From Brachionus rotundiformis (Eukaryota; Rotifera; Eurotatoria; Ploima; Brachionidae): 64,000 nt of DNA. Below the pieces are notes generated by a model. It saw only the letters and a program-made list of their open reading frames with translations. It did not search any database and was not told the origin of the DNA. Of this stretch, positions 1-11,068 are shown in pieces. The first letter of the stretch is position 1, and each line of letters begins with the position of its first letter. The position numbers were made by a program, and so were the translations under genes. The stretch covers positions 1,162,031 to 1,226,030 of the forward strand of contig JAESIW010000020.1 in the NCBI GenBank assembly GCA_016802295.1, read 5' to 3'.

Positions 1-3000
1 TCAACCAAAGATGTTCTTCGATTTTCGACCAGAAATATGTTTGATTCAAAGCATTTGTTTTTTATATCATTCCCAAAATTCAAATTAATCAAGCGGAAAA
101 AGTTGACCCACCACTCTTCGTCAAATTCTTGACACTCATTGCTGATCAAAAGATCTAGAATTATCTCCAAAGTTATCTTATTTAAACCAAAATATTCGTA
201 ATCTATTTGTGTCTTATTTGGATAAACCAATCTTATTCCATAATAACTGATCAATTTTTCATTCAGCAACAAGTTCAACTGTTCATTATAGATAAAAGTT
301 TTTATATTTTTATCTAAATTTAGATTCTCACATATTAAATTACGCAAGCCAAATTTTATATCATTAATAAATTGTTTCCAAAAATCGCTCAATGACATAA
401 AATCAGAATTTCCTGGTATATAATCTAGAATATTTTTTCTCAAATTCTTTTCATTAGTTACAATTTGAACAAAAAAATCAGCTATTTTATCTCGATAGAA
501 TAAATTTAGCTTAGAATTCAAATTTATTGATTCCCTATTAGTTACCAGAACCCAGTCGGCATTGATTATAAACTTAAAGTTAAGATCACAAATAGGCAAA
601 AAGGCAAAAATTTTTCCGCATTGATTAGCCTCAGAAAAGGCAACAGTTATTTCACTCAAGTCGCTTTGAAGCTCTTCCAATTCAACCAGATGGTGAGGTA
701 TTTTAATTTTTTTCTTGAATACTTTTACCTTGTTTTCACTGTTACCAATTCGCAATATTTTATCCGAGCATTCATAGTCGGATTTTAGTACCATTTGGTC
801 GCATTCAATGCACTCTATTACGGTCTCACTTTGAATTCCAATTTTATTGTCTATTATCATTTTTTTAATTTTATTTGTGAATAAAAGTATATTGGGATCA
901 ATATTTTTATTAATATCTGAGAAGTATTTTTCACTCTTTTCATCTCCATGGTTGTATTTAAGCTCATCTTTTAGAGGTAAATATATAAAAGTAGTCGATG
1001 ATGAATCAATCTGCTTAATTTTTTGCAATGGTTCGGGAATTTTTTCCAAATAGTGTGGAGTTATGAAGGAAATTTCATCTATTTGTCTTCGGAATTCAAA
1101 TTGCCACTGCTTAGAAACAATGGTCGGGTTGTCACTGCACAAAAATACGCTCTTAAAGCCTAAACCTTTGTGGCCAATATGTTTACCTTTTTGTTTAGAA
1201 GATTGTGAACAGCTACAAATGGACTTTATATCTTTGGTCGTAAAGCCTTTTTCATTATTAGAAAATATTAGATAATCTTTCTCAATTATTAATTTAATAA
1301 ACCAGGGTTTATTAACCTTGTCGTAGTTTGCATCTTCAAAATTTTGGATAATTTCAGATAAAAATTGATATGGAGATGTATATAAATTAACGCTTAGATG
1401 CCTAAGGCTACCACGGATCAGTGGCCTAAATTCTTTAAAAGTGTTTCGCTTTTGCTTTAGAGTATCAAGTATCTGCTTACATTTGCTCGGCTCTAAACTT
1501 CGATCTATTTGATCGAATACTTCATCTTCCTCTATTAAGTCTAGGTCAATATCACACGGATTATATACAAATGGTTTAGGGTCCAATTTTTCAGCATTTA
1601 TTTCCAATTTGGTATCTATTTTTAAATTTCTAAAATTCTCATTCAACATTCTTAATTCATTTATTTCGCTTATTTTCTCTTGTCGTTCTGAATCAATTCG
1701 TGTCAATTCATTTTTTAGATTTAAAATTTCATTTTCAAGATTGGAGTTGATCTTAATTAAATTTTCATTTTGAATTTTAAGCTCTATACACTCTTGTTTG
1801 GTCATTTCGGCCGCTTTTTCATACTCTATTTTAAAATCATGTTCACAATTGACAAAGTTTTCATGAAATTTTCTGGTCAAATTAGAGCTTCTGGTCTCAA
1901 ATACCTGTGCCAAAAAGTCATCTGCACTTTCATGACTATTTGCCATTTGGATTATTCTTTCACATTCATCATTATCAGTGAGTTTTTCAAATAATTTGCT
2001 TTCCAATTTATCTCCTGTTATTAAAGTGAGTACAATTGCCAATTTATTCATATCTTTTTCGAGCCATCCATTAACCATAGGTTCAATGAGCCCGGTATCA
2101 ACAACATCTAAGCAAACCAATTGACCCAGTAGTCCCATCAGTTTGGCTATTTTGTTTCCACTTGGATCATAAAGTGAAAACAAATTTTCAAAAATTTTAA
2201 TAAGAGACTTTTTAGAAAAATAATTTTGTGTCCGGTAAAAAACCTGTGAGTAATAAGTTGATGAATTGAATGAATCTTTGAGGTACATTTCAATTAAAGA
2301 CTCAATAAATAACTCTTGATTGTAATCGTTTAAGATAGATAGGCTTTCAGTATCTAGTTGATTTAAGTTTTCTCTATTAAATGATAGAATAAGCTTTTTA
2401 ATTGTATCTATATCATTGTTGTCATAAAATATTTCATCTGTTTCATATTGTGGATTTCTGCTTATAAAAATAATGATATTGTTCAAAAATTGGGAACTCC
2501 TTTGCCAATGTTCGTGTTTGGTAAAATTGTTACACATCAAATATTTCAAAGTGTCATTTAGATCATTTAGAATTAAATTTAATCTTTTTTTATTGTTCCA
2601 AAATGAGTTTGGTCCGTATTTGAGAAGGACATTCAAAATGCTGTATAGTTTTGTTTTTATTCTTTTATATGGCAAAAATCGATTTTTTACGCACAAATCA
2701 AACAAATTTTTAATCTTATCTTCTGAAAAATTATAACAATTATTTTTTTCAACTACTTTTAAGCACAATTCCAATGATTCTATTTTAATTGTATCATATA
2801 AAATCTTATTTCCTAGAATCTTAATTGTTTTATCTACACAGTCATTCGTGTACTTGAGCACAAATTCTACAATTATATCATATAAAAGTAGAACTATAGA
2901 CGAGCTGTTTTTTGTATCGTAATCAACCAGCAAGCTTCCATATCTATTGTAGTCAGTGATAAGCATTTGTTTGATCAAATCAGTTGCCTCGTACTTGATA

Positions 3001-4073
3001 ATATTCGATTCAGATTCAAGTAGTTGGTAAATTAATGGCAAAAAATTAATATTATTAAACATGCCATGTTTGAAAATTATGTGATGGCTAATATTGCGCA
3101 AAATGGAAATGGCATATTCAATAAGCTCTAGGTCAATTCCTTGGTTGAGTAAACTTTTCATTGAATTTAATAAAATTGACATAAGAGAGGGCCTACATGA
3201 GCTCTCAGTGCCATTTACAAAAAGATTTTTAAATACTGATTTCTCTTCAAAACTGTATAAAGATCTCGATTCAAAAAACTCAATCAAATAATTAACAACC
3301 GAGGAGGAATTATTACGGGAATAAAATGTAAAAAATTGATCTTCTTTTTGCTTGAATTCAAAACGAAATTTGAATTTGGTGTCCTTTATCAAATCTTTGA
3401 TGTACTGACTTGATTTTTTAAATGGAACTGTGCTAATCATTGCCAAAAGTTTGCCTCTGGAGACCTGGGTTGGAATATTTTTTGGTAAATTTGGCGATTC
3501 AATATGTTTAATAGTTGATTTTAATGTGTCAAGTGTTGAAATCAGTACCAGGTTTGATTGTAGGGAAAATTTGTCTACAAAAGATAACAGAATTTTTGTA
3601 AATGATACAAAATTTGGCCATATAATCTCATAAAACATGTTGCCGGAAATTCTTTCAGTCATGCAAAAGTCATAATATGTCTGTTCATTGAAGCAAAAAT
3701 AAAAAATTTTAGCTGAAAGTTTTAATATTTTTTCCAATGCAGTCATTTCCTCAATTGAAAAGTCATTATAATCATTTAAATTGAATCCAATTAGGAGACG
3801 GACTCGGGCTCCTGATTCAATTGTATTATTTATCTCTCCAAAATCCGAATCGGGCTCATTTGGAAAAGTTAAATTAGATAAAAATGTTAAAATATTGGCA
3901 CTGACAAAACTTGACCATTTTAGATAAAATTTAACTGACTTGTTTGCTTTTTTATCAACGGTACCGGAAAAAAATGAACATAAATAGCGAATTTCAGGTG
4001 AACTTCGGCTTCCAATGAAGCTGACAATTTCTAAATTTGTTGGTAATGTGATATCTTCTGGTAAATTAGCCAT
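1..4073 (-). CDS. NO VEIN/sacsin-like GHKL ATPase, N-terminal part (runs off left edge)
   Basis: One reading frame stays open from the ATG at 4073 to the window edge, about 1357 codons with no stop and no visible intron. The first ~720 residues look purely helical (armadillo-like solenoid is a guess). A Glu/Lys/Asn-rich coiled coil follows at roughly residues 730-810. From about residue 890 there is a GHKL (Hsp90-type) nucleotide-binding domain: the N-box reads SEIIQNFEDANYD (Asn near residue 910), and the glycine loop reads IGHKGLGFKSVF (about 966-977). This combination matches plant NO VEIN and its animal relatives, and the nucleotide-binding module of sacsin. I infer an ATP-dependent chaperone-like or scaffold role; the animal function is unknown to me. 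The C-terminus, where NO VEIN proteins often carry an extra conserved domain, lies outside the window. The ATG follows TTAAA and is the first in frame. Confidence 0.8.
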   Translation of the reverse strand, partial: MANLPEDITLPTNLEIVSFIGSRSSPEIRYLCSFFSGTVDKKANKSVKFYLKWSSFVSANILTFLSNLTFPNEPDSDFGEINNTIESGARVRLLIGFNLNDYNDFSIEEMTALEKILKLSAKIFYFCFNEQTYYDFCMTERISGNMFYEIIWPNFVSFTKILLSFVDKFSLQSNLVLISTLDTLKSTIKHIESPNLPKNIPTQVSRGKLLAMISTVPFKKSSQYIKDLIKDTKFKFRFEFKQKEDQFFTFYSRNNSSSVVNYLIEFFESRSLYSFEEKSVFKNLFVNGTESSCRPSLMSILLNSMKSLLNQGIDLELIEYAISILRNISHHIIFKHGMFNNINFLPLIYQLLESESNIIKYEATDLIKQMLITDYNRYGSLLVDYDTKNSSSIVLLLYDIIVEFVLKYTNDCVDKTIKILGNKILYDTIKIESLELCLKVVEKNNCYNFSEDKIKNLFDLCVKNRFLPYKRIKTKLYSILNVLLKYGPNSFWNNKKRLNLILNDLNDTLKYLMCNNFTKHEHWQRSSQFLNNIIIFISRNPQYETDEIFYDNNDIDTIKKLILSFNRENLNQLDTESLSILNDYNQELFIESLIEMYLKDSFNSSTYYSQVFYRTQNYFSKKSLIKIFENLFSLYDPSGNKIAKLMGLLGQLVCLDVVDTGLIEPMVNGWLEKDMNKLAIVLTLITGDKLESKLFEKLTDNDECERIIQMANSHESADDFLAQVFETRSSNLTRKFHENFVNCEHDFKIEYEKAAEMTKQECIELKIQNENLIKINSNLENEILNLKNELTRIDSERQEKISEINELRMLNENFRNLKIDTKLEINAEKLDPKPFVYNPCDIDLDLIEEDEVFDQIDRSLEPSKCKQILDTLKQKRNTFKEFRPLIRGSLRHLSVNLYTSPYQFLSEIIQNFEDANYDKVNKPWFIKLIIEKDYLIFSNNEKGFTTKDIKSICSCSQSSKQKGKHIGHKGLGFKSVFLCSDNPTIVSKQWQFEFRRQIDEISFITPHYLEKIPEPLQKIKQIDSSSTTFIYLPLKDELKYNHGDEKSEKYFSDINKNIDPNILLFTNKIKKMIIDNKIGIQSETVIECIECDQMVLKSDYECSDKILRIGNSENKVKVFKKKIKIPHHLVELEELQSDLSEITVAFSEANQCGKIFAFLPICDLNFKFIINADWVLVTNRESINLNSKLNLFYRDKIADFFVQIVTNEKNLRKNILDYIPGNSDFMSLSDFWKQFINDIKFGLRNLICENLNLDKNIKTFIYNEQLNLLLNEKLISYYGIRLVYPNKTQIDYEYFGLNKITLEIILDLLISNECQEFDEEWWVNFFRLINLNFGNDIKNKCFESNIFLVENRRTSLV

Positions 4074-5814
4074 TTTAAGAATAATGATAATTATGTTTGA
4101 GATATTTTTTTTTAAATTAAATTAGCAATATCTCTACTCTTGTTATTTTTTAAGTCTTTTAAAAAAGTGATAAATGAATTCTTTATTTAAAAAGGTAGTT
4201 ATCGTTTTATATAAGAATTATTTATAATTTTTACTTTATAATGACCAAATTTAAAAAAAAGACTACAGAAAAGTGATAATTTCATGGATTATTACACTAT
4301 GAACCATAGGTCAGTGGTTAGACACATTCGGTCATAGCACCGGTATGTTAATAGTTTATTCATTTCATATATGCAAAAGTACAATAAATAAATTGTTTAG
4401 ATTTTTTTTTAATTAATAAAAATAAAAGAAAGTTTATAAACTTGTCAATAATTAGACCATTCCAATTTTTCATCCTGTTTTTTTCAATTTATTATTCAAG
4501 TAACTTAATTTTTCTTTGAAAGCATTTAAACTTCTTGCTTACTACATTCTACATTCGTTTTTTCTGCTGTTCGGTAGTAGCGAAATACACCTTTAGGCTA
4601 TCTTTTCTTTTCTGAGTGCAAGTAATTTTAGCTTCATTTCGTCTAGTGTGTGGAAATGAGATCTCTGTGACAAAATGGTATTTCTGGGCCTCACGGTTGC
4701 ATCATTTCCAATGTTGATTTATCCCATACTCTAGGCACAAATTAAACTACAAATTTGTTGTGGAAAACATCATCATCAGAAATTTTTCCCAATTTACAAA
4801 TATATTTTTCCAAATGCTTTTAATTCTTTGTTCCAGCAACATCTGATTAAACTCAAAAACAAAAATTACTTGACTTAAATATACAGTGTATGAGTTTTTT
4901 AAACTTTTTTGTAGTTTCCTGTCAATGACTATTTTCCGACCCTGTAGAAGATTTTGAATCCACAAAATAGATTTTTCTTAAAGGCAATTGCTTTGAATTT
5001 TTTTCAAGAAACTATTGTGAGGAAAATTTTCGATAAAAATATGTCATCATTAAATAATTAATTAAATGATAGTTAAATTATTTTTTTTCATAATAAATAG
5101 AGATTGTTTTAAATTTTTTTTTCTATTTCAATCTTTTTAGCCCAAAAATAAAGAGTGTTTCTTTTATTATCATTTACCAATATTAAAGGTTTTATGGAAT
5201 TTTAGATATTTATAGAAAGAAAGAAAAGACTAACAAATCTTATACTTTCACATTTTTACAGCATTATGGTAAAAATCTGTAAATTCAGCAAAAATTATTA
5301 GTAATTGTAGAAGTAATTGCGGTATAGTTATCTACACCAGGACAAAATTTAGAATATTTTTCTATCATTTTGATCTTTGAAACCATTGGCTGTCCTGCTG
5401 ATACTGCTTCTTCTGGCAGTTTACTCTATGTTTCCACAACTCAGTTTGTTAATTTTTTTTTAATGAAAAAATGAAAACTTTTAAAACATTTCAAGTCCAA
5501 AATTAAAAAAGCTTATTTTTTTATATTTTATTCAACTAATTATTTTCTAAATATCATATGAAAACGAAAAAAAACTTGCTTGAACATGTTAGAAAAACAG
5601 GCATATAATACTATAAAAAACTTTGTTTTTTTATATTTATTTCGAAATTAAATTTTACTAATAAATTTTTTTAGCTAGCATATTTTAATATATTATATTA
5701 TATTTCATTTTATAAACTTATTTTATCATCATACCTTGTTTTAAAATAAAAATTAAAAAAAAATTAGTATATTATTAGAATTAATATTAATAATTTATTA
5801 GAATTAATTAAGTA
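4074..5814. other. Intergenic, divergent promoters region
   Basis: This lies between the start of the NO VEIN-like gene (-) and the start of macroH2A (+), so it must hold both promoters. It is very AT-rich with long A and T runs. Apart from the tRNA-like stretch at 4303-4362 I see nothing coding: the only open frame (4747-4965, -) has no recognisable motif. Confidence 0.6.
4303..4362 (+). other. tRNA-like / SINE-like remnant
   Basis: The stretch TAGGTCAGTGGTTAGACAC fits a tRNA D-arm and pol III A box almost perfectly. It is followed by a small GC-rich stem (CGGT ... ACCG). No acceptable T-arm, B box or matching acceptor stem follows, so this is not a functional tRNA gene. A tRNA-derived SINE head or a decayed tRNA is the likeliest origin. 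Confidence 0.3.
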
Positions 5815-7130
5815 ATGGGACCAAAACGAAATAGCACAACTTCTCGACCAAGGCGAATGAGAATCTCCAAGTCAAAACGAGCTGGCATCATCTTTCCCAT
5901 CACTCGTTTTTACCGTAAGCTAAAGGCTCTACCTCAGATGCCTCATCGCATCTACGACAAAACAAGCGTTTATCTTACAGCTGTAATTGAGTATTTAGTT
6001 GGTAATTTGAGATCATTTGGTTTATTAGCTTAAATTAGTAATTTAATTAGCTGAAATTGTTGAATTGGGAGGAAATGTAGCTCGTGATGATCGCAAAGCC
6101 AGAATCTCTCCAAGACATTTAATGATGGTCATCAAAACAGACTCAGAATTAGACAAGCTTTTAAAGCAATGTATTTTACCAGGAAGTGGAGTGGTTCCGA
6201 ACATTAGTCCAGCTTTGATTCAAAACAAAGCTGTAAATAGCACTCCTGTGCCAGCCACTCCAGCTCCAGCGCCATCGCTTTTCCCATCTCCATCAGCCAA
6301 AAAAAAGGCAGTTTCCAAAAAAGCAAGTGCTAAAAAGGTTTATCAATTTGAGGACGGTAATGAATTTGAAAAAACCTCAAAAAATATCACTCTTTTGAAT
6401 GAGAGAACTCTAGCAACAGGACAAAAGGTATTCGGATATTAATGAAAAAAAAAATTAATTAATATCCATTTTAAATTAGCTTAAAGTAATACAAGCAGAT
6501 ATTACGAATGTGGTCGCTGATGCAATTGTTCATCCCACAAACAACTCTTTTTATTTGGGAGGAGAGGTTGGTTCGGCTATAGCCAGAGCAGGTGGTCAAG
6601 AAGTCAAAAACTTGGTAAACGATCTTCACAAATCGTTTGGCAATTTAGGAGTTTGCTCTGGTAAAGAGAAATATTTAATTTATTAACCAGTTTAAATAAT
6701 ATTTGAACTTTTAAGCGGCTATGAGTGCAGCTAGTAATAATATGCTCTGTAAAAATATTATACATGTGTATTCTCCGTCATGGGATACGACACAACAAGT
6801 ACAACGGATTGATGATCTTACCAAAGTGGTTGAGAATATACTTACTCTTGCTGAAACAAGCAAACTTCAATCTGTGGCACTACCTAGCATTAGTAGTGGA
6901 GGGTACGCATTAAAATTAACCCTCATTGAGATTTTTAGATTATAATTTTTTTAAGAAATGGTTTTCCCAAGCAAGTAGCAGCACAGACAATCTTAAGAGC
7001 TATTAATCAGCATTTTAAATCATTAGAATCCAATGGTTCAAAGTCTAGCGTAGACCAGGTGATATTTGTACTATATGATACAGAAAGCGTCAACATTTAT
7101 ACTAGCGAGCTCGGAAAATTAATCATTTAA
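5815..7130 (+). CDS. MACROH2A: Core histone macroH2A
   Basis: Five exons (5815-6001, 6051-6427, 6480-6660, 6716-6902, 6956-7130) give 368 residues with consistent phase at every junction. The N-terminal third is an H2A fold: RAGIIFPITRFYRKLKALPQ, then VYLTAVIEYLVAEIVELGGN, then RISPRHLMMVIKTDSELDKL. A Ser/Pro/Lys-rich linker (about residues 145-180) leads to a C-terminal macro domain. The ADP-ribose-binding loops are recognisable as VHPTNNSFYLGGEVGSA and LPSISSGGNGFPKQVAAQ. The overall length matches vertebrate macroH2A. This histone variant replaces H2A in silenced chromatin, and its macro domain can bind ADP-ribose. The L1 loop region (MPHRIYDKTSVYL) is clearly diverged from vertebrates. 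Introns are 49-55 bp. Confidence 0.95.
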
Positions 7131-7757
7131 TAAAAAATGCTTTTAGTGCGAAAATTTTTTTGATAATTATATTATTTAGTGATATCACAAAAGATTTTGT
7201 TTATTTTGAATTTTTTTAATAAAATCTAAGAATTAAAAAATTGACCGTATAAAAATATTGCCAAAAATTACAGGCGGCCTTTATAAATAATAATATAACA
7301 TAAATTATCTAAAATGAAGAGATTTTATTGAAATAACTTTTTTATTTTTCTTATTTTTTAAATTTTAAAATTTAAAACAATCCCTCAAATGAAGAGGACC
7401 AGTCTGGCCGCATCCAAAACTAATTAATATTTTAGTTTTTCTCCTGAATTTATTGATTTAGCTTTCATATGAGAATAGGTTTTTTTATTTTTCAACAAGT
7501 TTATTAAATTAAAAGTTATAAAAATTATTGATTTTCGCCTGAATAAAACTTTTTCAATTTTAACTCTTTTGCTAAGAGTTTTGAAATTTAAGATTAAAAT
7601 TTTTTCATTTCTTGTTAAAAACTCAAACAAAAGATTTGTTTTTAACCTATATCACACAAATACACTGTGATTAATAAAATATTTTTATATTATTTAAAGT
7701 TGAAAAACTTTTAAATTTATAATTTAGATAAATTAGTTAAGACTTTTATGGAGCAGC

Positions 7758-7967
7758 ACCCTATACCCTTGCAAATAAGTGCCCCCAAAATCGTGTCTTT
7801 ATTGAAAATTCTAAGCCCTAAGATGAACGAACATTTCTTCAAATTAAATATTTAAAGGATCTAAGTATGCTATACAAGAAAGCAAAATAGATAGAACAAG
7901 ACCACTTTTAATTAGCTTTTTTTTTAAAGAAGAGTCTTAGGCGGCACTTATTGTAAGGGAATACGGA
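7758..7967. mobile_element. MITE-like insertion (~210 bp)
   Basis: The ends are imperfect inverted repeats of about 27 bp. The left end reads CCTATACCCTTGCAAATAAG; the right end, in reverse complement, reads CCGTATTCCCTTACAATAAG; both continue into TGCC. The sister copy of the surrounding duplication (about 9000-9045) lacks this block, so it acts as an empty site. I see no transposase and could not fix a target duplication. Confidence 0.55.
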
Positions 7968-8175
7968 ACGTTTACTCAAACTATTTATGAATTAATCAAT
8001 ACTTTATTTTTAATTAATACTAGAAGCACCAATAATTTTTTCATATTTTTTAATCAAAATATTTAAAAAAAATAAAATCGACATAATTCAAAAAAATTTG
8101 CTCATTTAGTTCTACTGTATTTTCAAAAGATATGAGGTTTTTAAGGTTGTTAAAAAAAGCTACTTGACTCGTTCT

Positions 8176-8305
8176 ATTACACAAAGATTTTTCATGGATT
8201 ATGGCAGTTATTATTTTTTTTATAAATGTTTAGAAAAATATAGAATATATTTTAAAAATTAAATATTTGAATTTTTACCTAAAAATCCTTAATCTATTAT
8301 TAAAC
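8176..8305 (+). repeat. Dispersed repeat, copy 1
   Basis: This ~130-bp stretch, starting ATTACACAAAGATTTTTCAT and ending AATCTATTATTAAAC, recurs in the same orientation at 11569-11684 with a few small indels. It contains no ORF. It is probably a non-autonomous element or a fragment of one. Confidence 0.7.
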
Positions 8306-9342
8306 CACTTTTATTGTAGTTTTTTTAACTATTGTTACGTAGATTGTGATTTTAGGAAAAAATTAAATTAATTTAAATATTTAATCAAAATAATAGTCAA
8401 TGTTTATTATTAGCTTTTTAGTCTTAGTTAAATTTAGTTTAATATAATATAATAATTATTCTTTTTTCTTCATCGTTTCTAATAGTTTTAGGTTTTTTAC
8501 AAATTTTAAAAATTAAATCGACTTAAGTATAACTTGGAAAATTTTGTTATCTTAATGCTTAATTTTATATATTTATTTTTAGATAAAGAATGAAAAGTAA
8601 ACAAATTTCAATTTTAAAAATTAAATTTTTTAAAAAAATTTTTCAATTCCTTGTACTAATACAATTTTGTTTTTATCAAAATATTTTATCTTATTTTAAA
8701 TTTGAAATTCTTTTCTGAATCTAATAAATAGTCAAAGATAAGTATAAAAATGTATTCAATAGCATTTTTTCATGGTTATTATTTTAAAATATCTAATCGG
8801 ATTCATATAAATAACAATCTCAGAGAATTTTTTTAATTTTTCTAAATATTTTATGATCAAGATTTTTCACTTCTTGTTTAAAAATTTAAATTTAAACTCT
8901 TATCACTCAATTGCATTGTCATTTATTTTAAAATTTCATATTTTTTAAGTTTAAAAAGCTTTCAAGTTTTAAAATTTTTAGTTTAGATAAATTAGTTAAT
9001 AATTTTATAGGCCAAAAGTATATTTATTTTAAATCATTATGAATTAATCAATAGTTTATTTAATATCACCAAAATATTTATTGAAAAAATAAATGACTGT
9101 ACCGAATGATAAACTTTTATAAAGAATCAAAAAAGAATTCAAAAAAATTTATCTATTCGTACTGTCTTTTCAAAAGATATGAGGATTTAAAAATTTTCAA
9201 AGAAAGTTAATTGACTCGTTCAGTTCTATATTTCATTTATATAATTTTTTTAACAATTATATCACTAATTATATAATTTCTTCTTTATAAAAATTTAGGT
9301 ATTAATATTTAAGATTTAATTGGATCAATTGTAGATTATAAA

Positions 9343-10305
9343 ATGTCCTATTTTTATACGAAAAATTCTTATTTTACTTTTTGTTTTATTTGTCTAATTT
9401 TGATCTTAGCATTTTTCAATTTTAATAAAAAAACAGAAAAATTTTCTCCCGGCACAACAAATGATAATAAAAACATAGATAATAAAATATCAGGAAATTA
9501 TCTGGCTGATTATTTGTTAAATGATCCTGAATGGTCAAATATACTTAAGGGGAATTCTGGTCAAGAGAAAATCGATCCCAAGATAATTCTTGAAACACTT
9601 CGTTTTATGATTTCAGAGACCGAAGAAGATGACCCTAAACTAATCAAATTTGTTAAAAGCCTAATAAATCCACCATCAATAAATGGAATCAAATTAAAAA
9701 ATCCGACATCAAAAGATTTCAGTCAACACGGTGAATCTTTAAAAGTGGATAAAATGCTTGGTGGTTTAAGAAATGGATTTTTGGTCGAAGCTGGTGCATT
9801 AGATGGCGAAACATTTTCCAATTCACTATTTTTTGAACGAGAGAGAAATTGGTCAGGAATTTTGATAGAACCATTGCCATTTTCTTACCAAAATATTTTA
9901 GAAAAGAAACGCAATATGTATTCAATAAATGCGTGCATCGCAAAAAATAAGCCTATAGTGGCAAAGTTTAGGATGTATGAAACGGGTGCCTATTCTGGTA
10001 GAGATAAAGTACTGCTTCATAATAAAGAAATCCCATCTAAATTCAAATATGTCTATGTTCCATGTTTTTCGCTTCAAACAATCCTGATGGCTATAAATGT
10101 TAAGAAAGTAGATTTCTTCTCTCTCGATGTCGAAGGTGGTGAATGGGATGTGTTGAATAGCATCGACTTTAAAAAAACTGATATTCATTCATTCGTGATC
10201 GAACATCTTTGGAACTCTAAAGAAGAACTGGCCAATTTTTTAATCAAAAAAAATTATTCATGGTATCAGACAGATAAATCGAATATTTACATGTTAAAAA
10301 ATTGA
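9343..10305 (+). CDS. FkbM-family methyltransferase, type II membrane protein
   Basis: A single exon encodes 320 residues. A short cytoplasmic N-terminus precedes one membrane segment at about residues 8-26 (FTFCFICLILILAFF), then a polar stem to about residue 125. The catalytic region is of the Methyltransf_21/FkbM type: the SAM-binding stretch reads NGFLVEAGALDGETFSNSL, followed by WSGILIEPLPFSYQ, and the downstream acidic motif is FFSLDVEGGEWDVL. Animal relatives include Star-like and other FkbM proteins. I infer a Golgi/ER-lumenal O-methyltransferase; the substrate cannot be read from sequence. The ATG at 9343 follows an AT-rich leader with ATAAA and is the first in frame. The gene stands alone between long intergenic stretches. 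Confidence 0.85.
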   Translation: MSYFYTKNSYFTFCFICLILILAFFNFNKKTEKFSPGTTNDNKNIDNKISGNYLADYLLNDPEWSNILKGNSGQEKIDPKIILETLRFMISETEEDDPKLIKFVKSLINPPSINGIKLKNPTSKDFSQHGESLKVDKMLGGLRNGFLVEAGALDGETFSNSLFFERERNWSGILIEPLPFSYQNILEKKRNMYSINACIAKNKPIVAKFRMYETGAYSGRDKVLLHNKEIPSKFKYVYVPCFSLQTILMAINVKKVDFFSLDVEGGEWDVLNSIDFKKTDIHSFVIEHLWNSKEELANFLIKKNYSWYQTDKSNIYMLKN

Positions 10306-11068
10306 GATCATTCTTACAAAAAATTGGTCTTTTTTGATATTTAATAATAAATAATTATAAATATGTTTTCTCTTTTAATATATTAAGAATTTAACCATTT
10401 AATTTTACCAGTATTTTTCTTTTACAGATCTAATTACCAAAAAATTTACTAAAAACGAACTTCGATTGAACCATTTATTCTCCAATTTAAGTTTTCCATA
10501 TTTGACATGATAAAAACCTTGATTCGTATCTTGAAACGTATGGTAAAATAAAATTTGTATTTATTAGTTGTAAGAATTTGTTTTGAGTATTTAAGTATTT
10601 CATCAAAATACGGTTCCCCTTAATGGTTAAAACTATAAAGCTTGTTATATCATTATATAATTAATTTTTAATTTCTATAAATGTTATATGGTTTAATTTG
10701 GAGGGATTTGTCGGATAACTGGAGAAGTTGTTTTTAAGGAAAAACCAGTATTATTTTGTTATATGTTTAAAGAGACATATTTTTATGTTAGCTAACCATC
10801 TAAACCCATTACTAAATTTTAGTTTTAATAATTCTTCATTTTTGATTTTAATTAACTTCTAATTGCCAAAAAAAGATTAGTATCATCAAATTTTATGGCC
10901 GAACTTATTTCCTTTTTTTAAGAGATATTTTTATTGCCACAATTCTGACTTGAAAATTTATAAAATTATACCAAAAATAAAAAATAATCCAAAGTAGCAA
11001 TCAGAATTTAATTCACAAAGCCATTAACTATCCAAAATTTAAATAACCAAGTTTGAATGATCAACGTT

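Larger units (their letters stand above)
7590..9225. repeat. Diverged local duplication (about 7590-8182 and 8855-9225)
   Basis: The two blocks share several landmarks in the same order: a TTTAGATAAATTAGTTAA segment (about 7725 and 8985), TATGAATTAATCAATA (about 7985 and 9040) and TTTTCAAAAGATATGAGG (about 8120 and 9165), then a TTGACTCGTTC-like end. They are diverged, with indels. The left copy is longer mainly because of the MITE at about 7758-7967. Confidence 0.6.
7131..9342. other. Intergenic, repeat-rich
   Basis: No coding sequence is recognisable. The region holds two diverged copies of a several-hundred-base segment, a nested MITE and one copy of a 130-bp dispersed repeat, each listed separately. 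The rest is AT-rich low-complexity sequence. Confidence 0.6.

Noticed and set aside
4747..4965. 72-codon minus-strand frame
   Set aside because: No recognisable domain, no splice or promoter support, AT-rich background composition.
9719..10188. Two minus-strand open frames (74 and 88 codons)
   Set aside because: They lie antisense inside the FkbM methyltransferase exon and have no independent motif.
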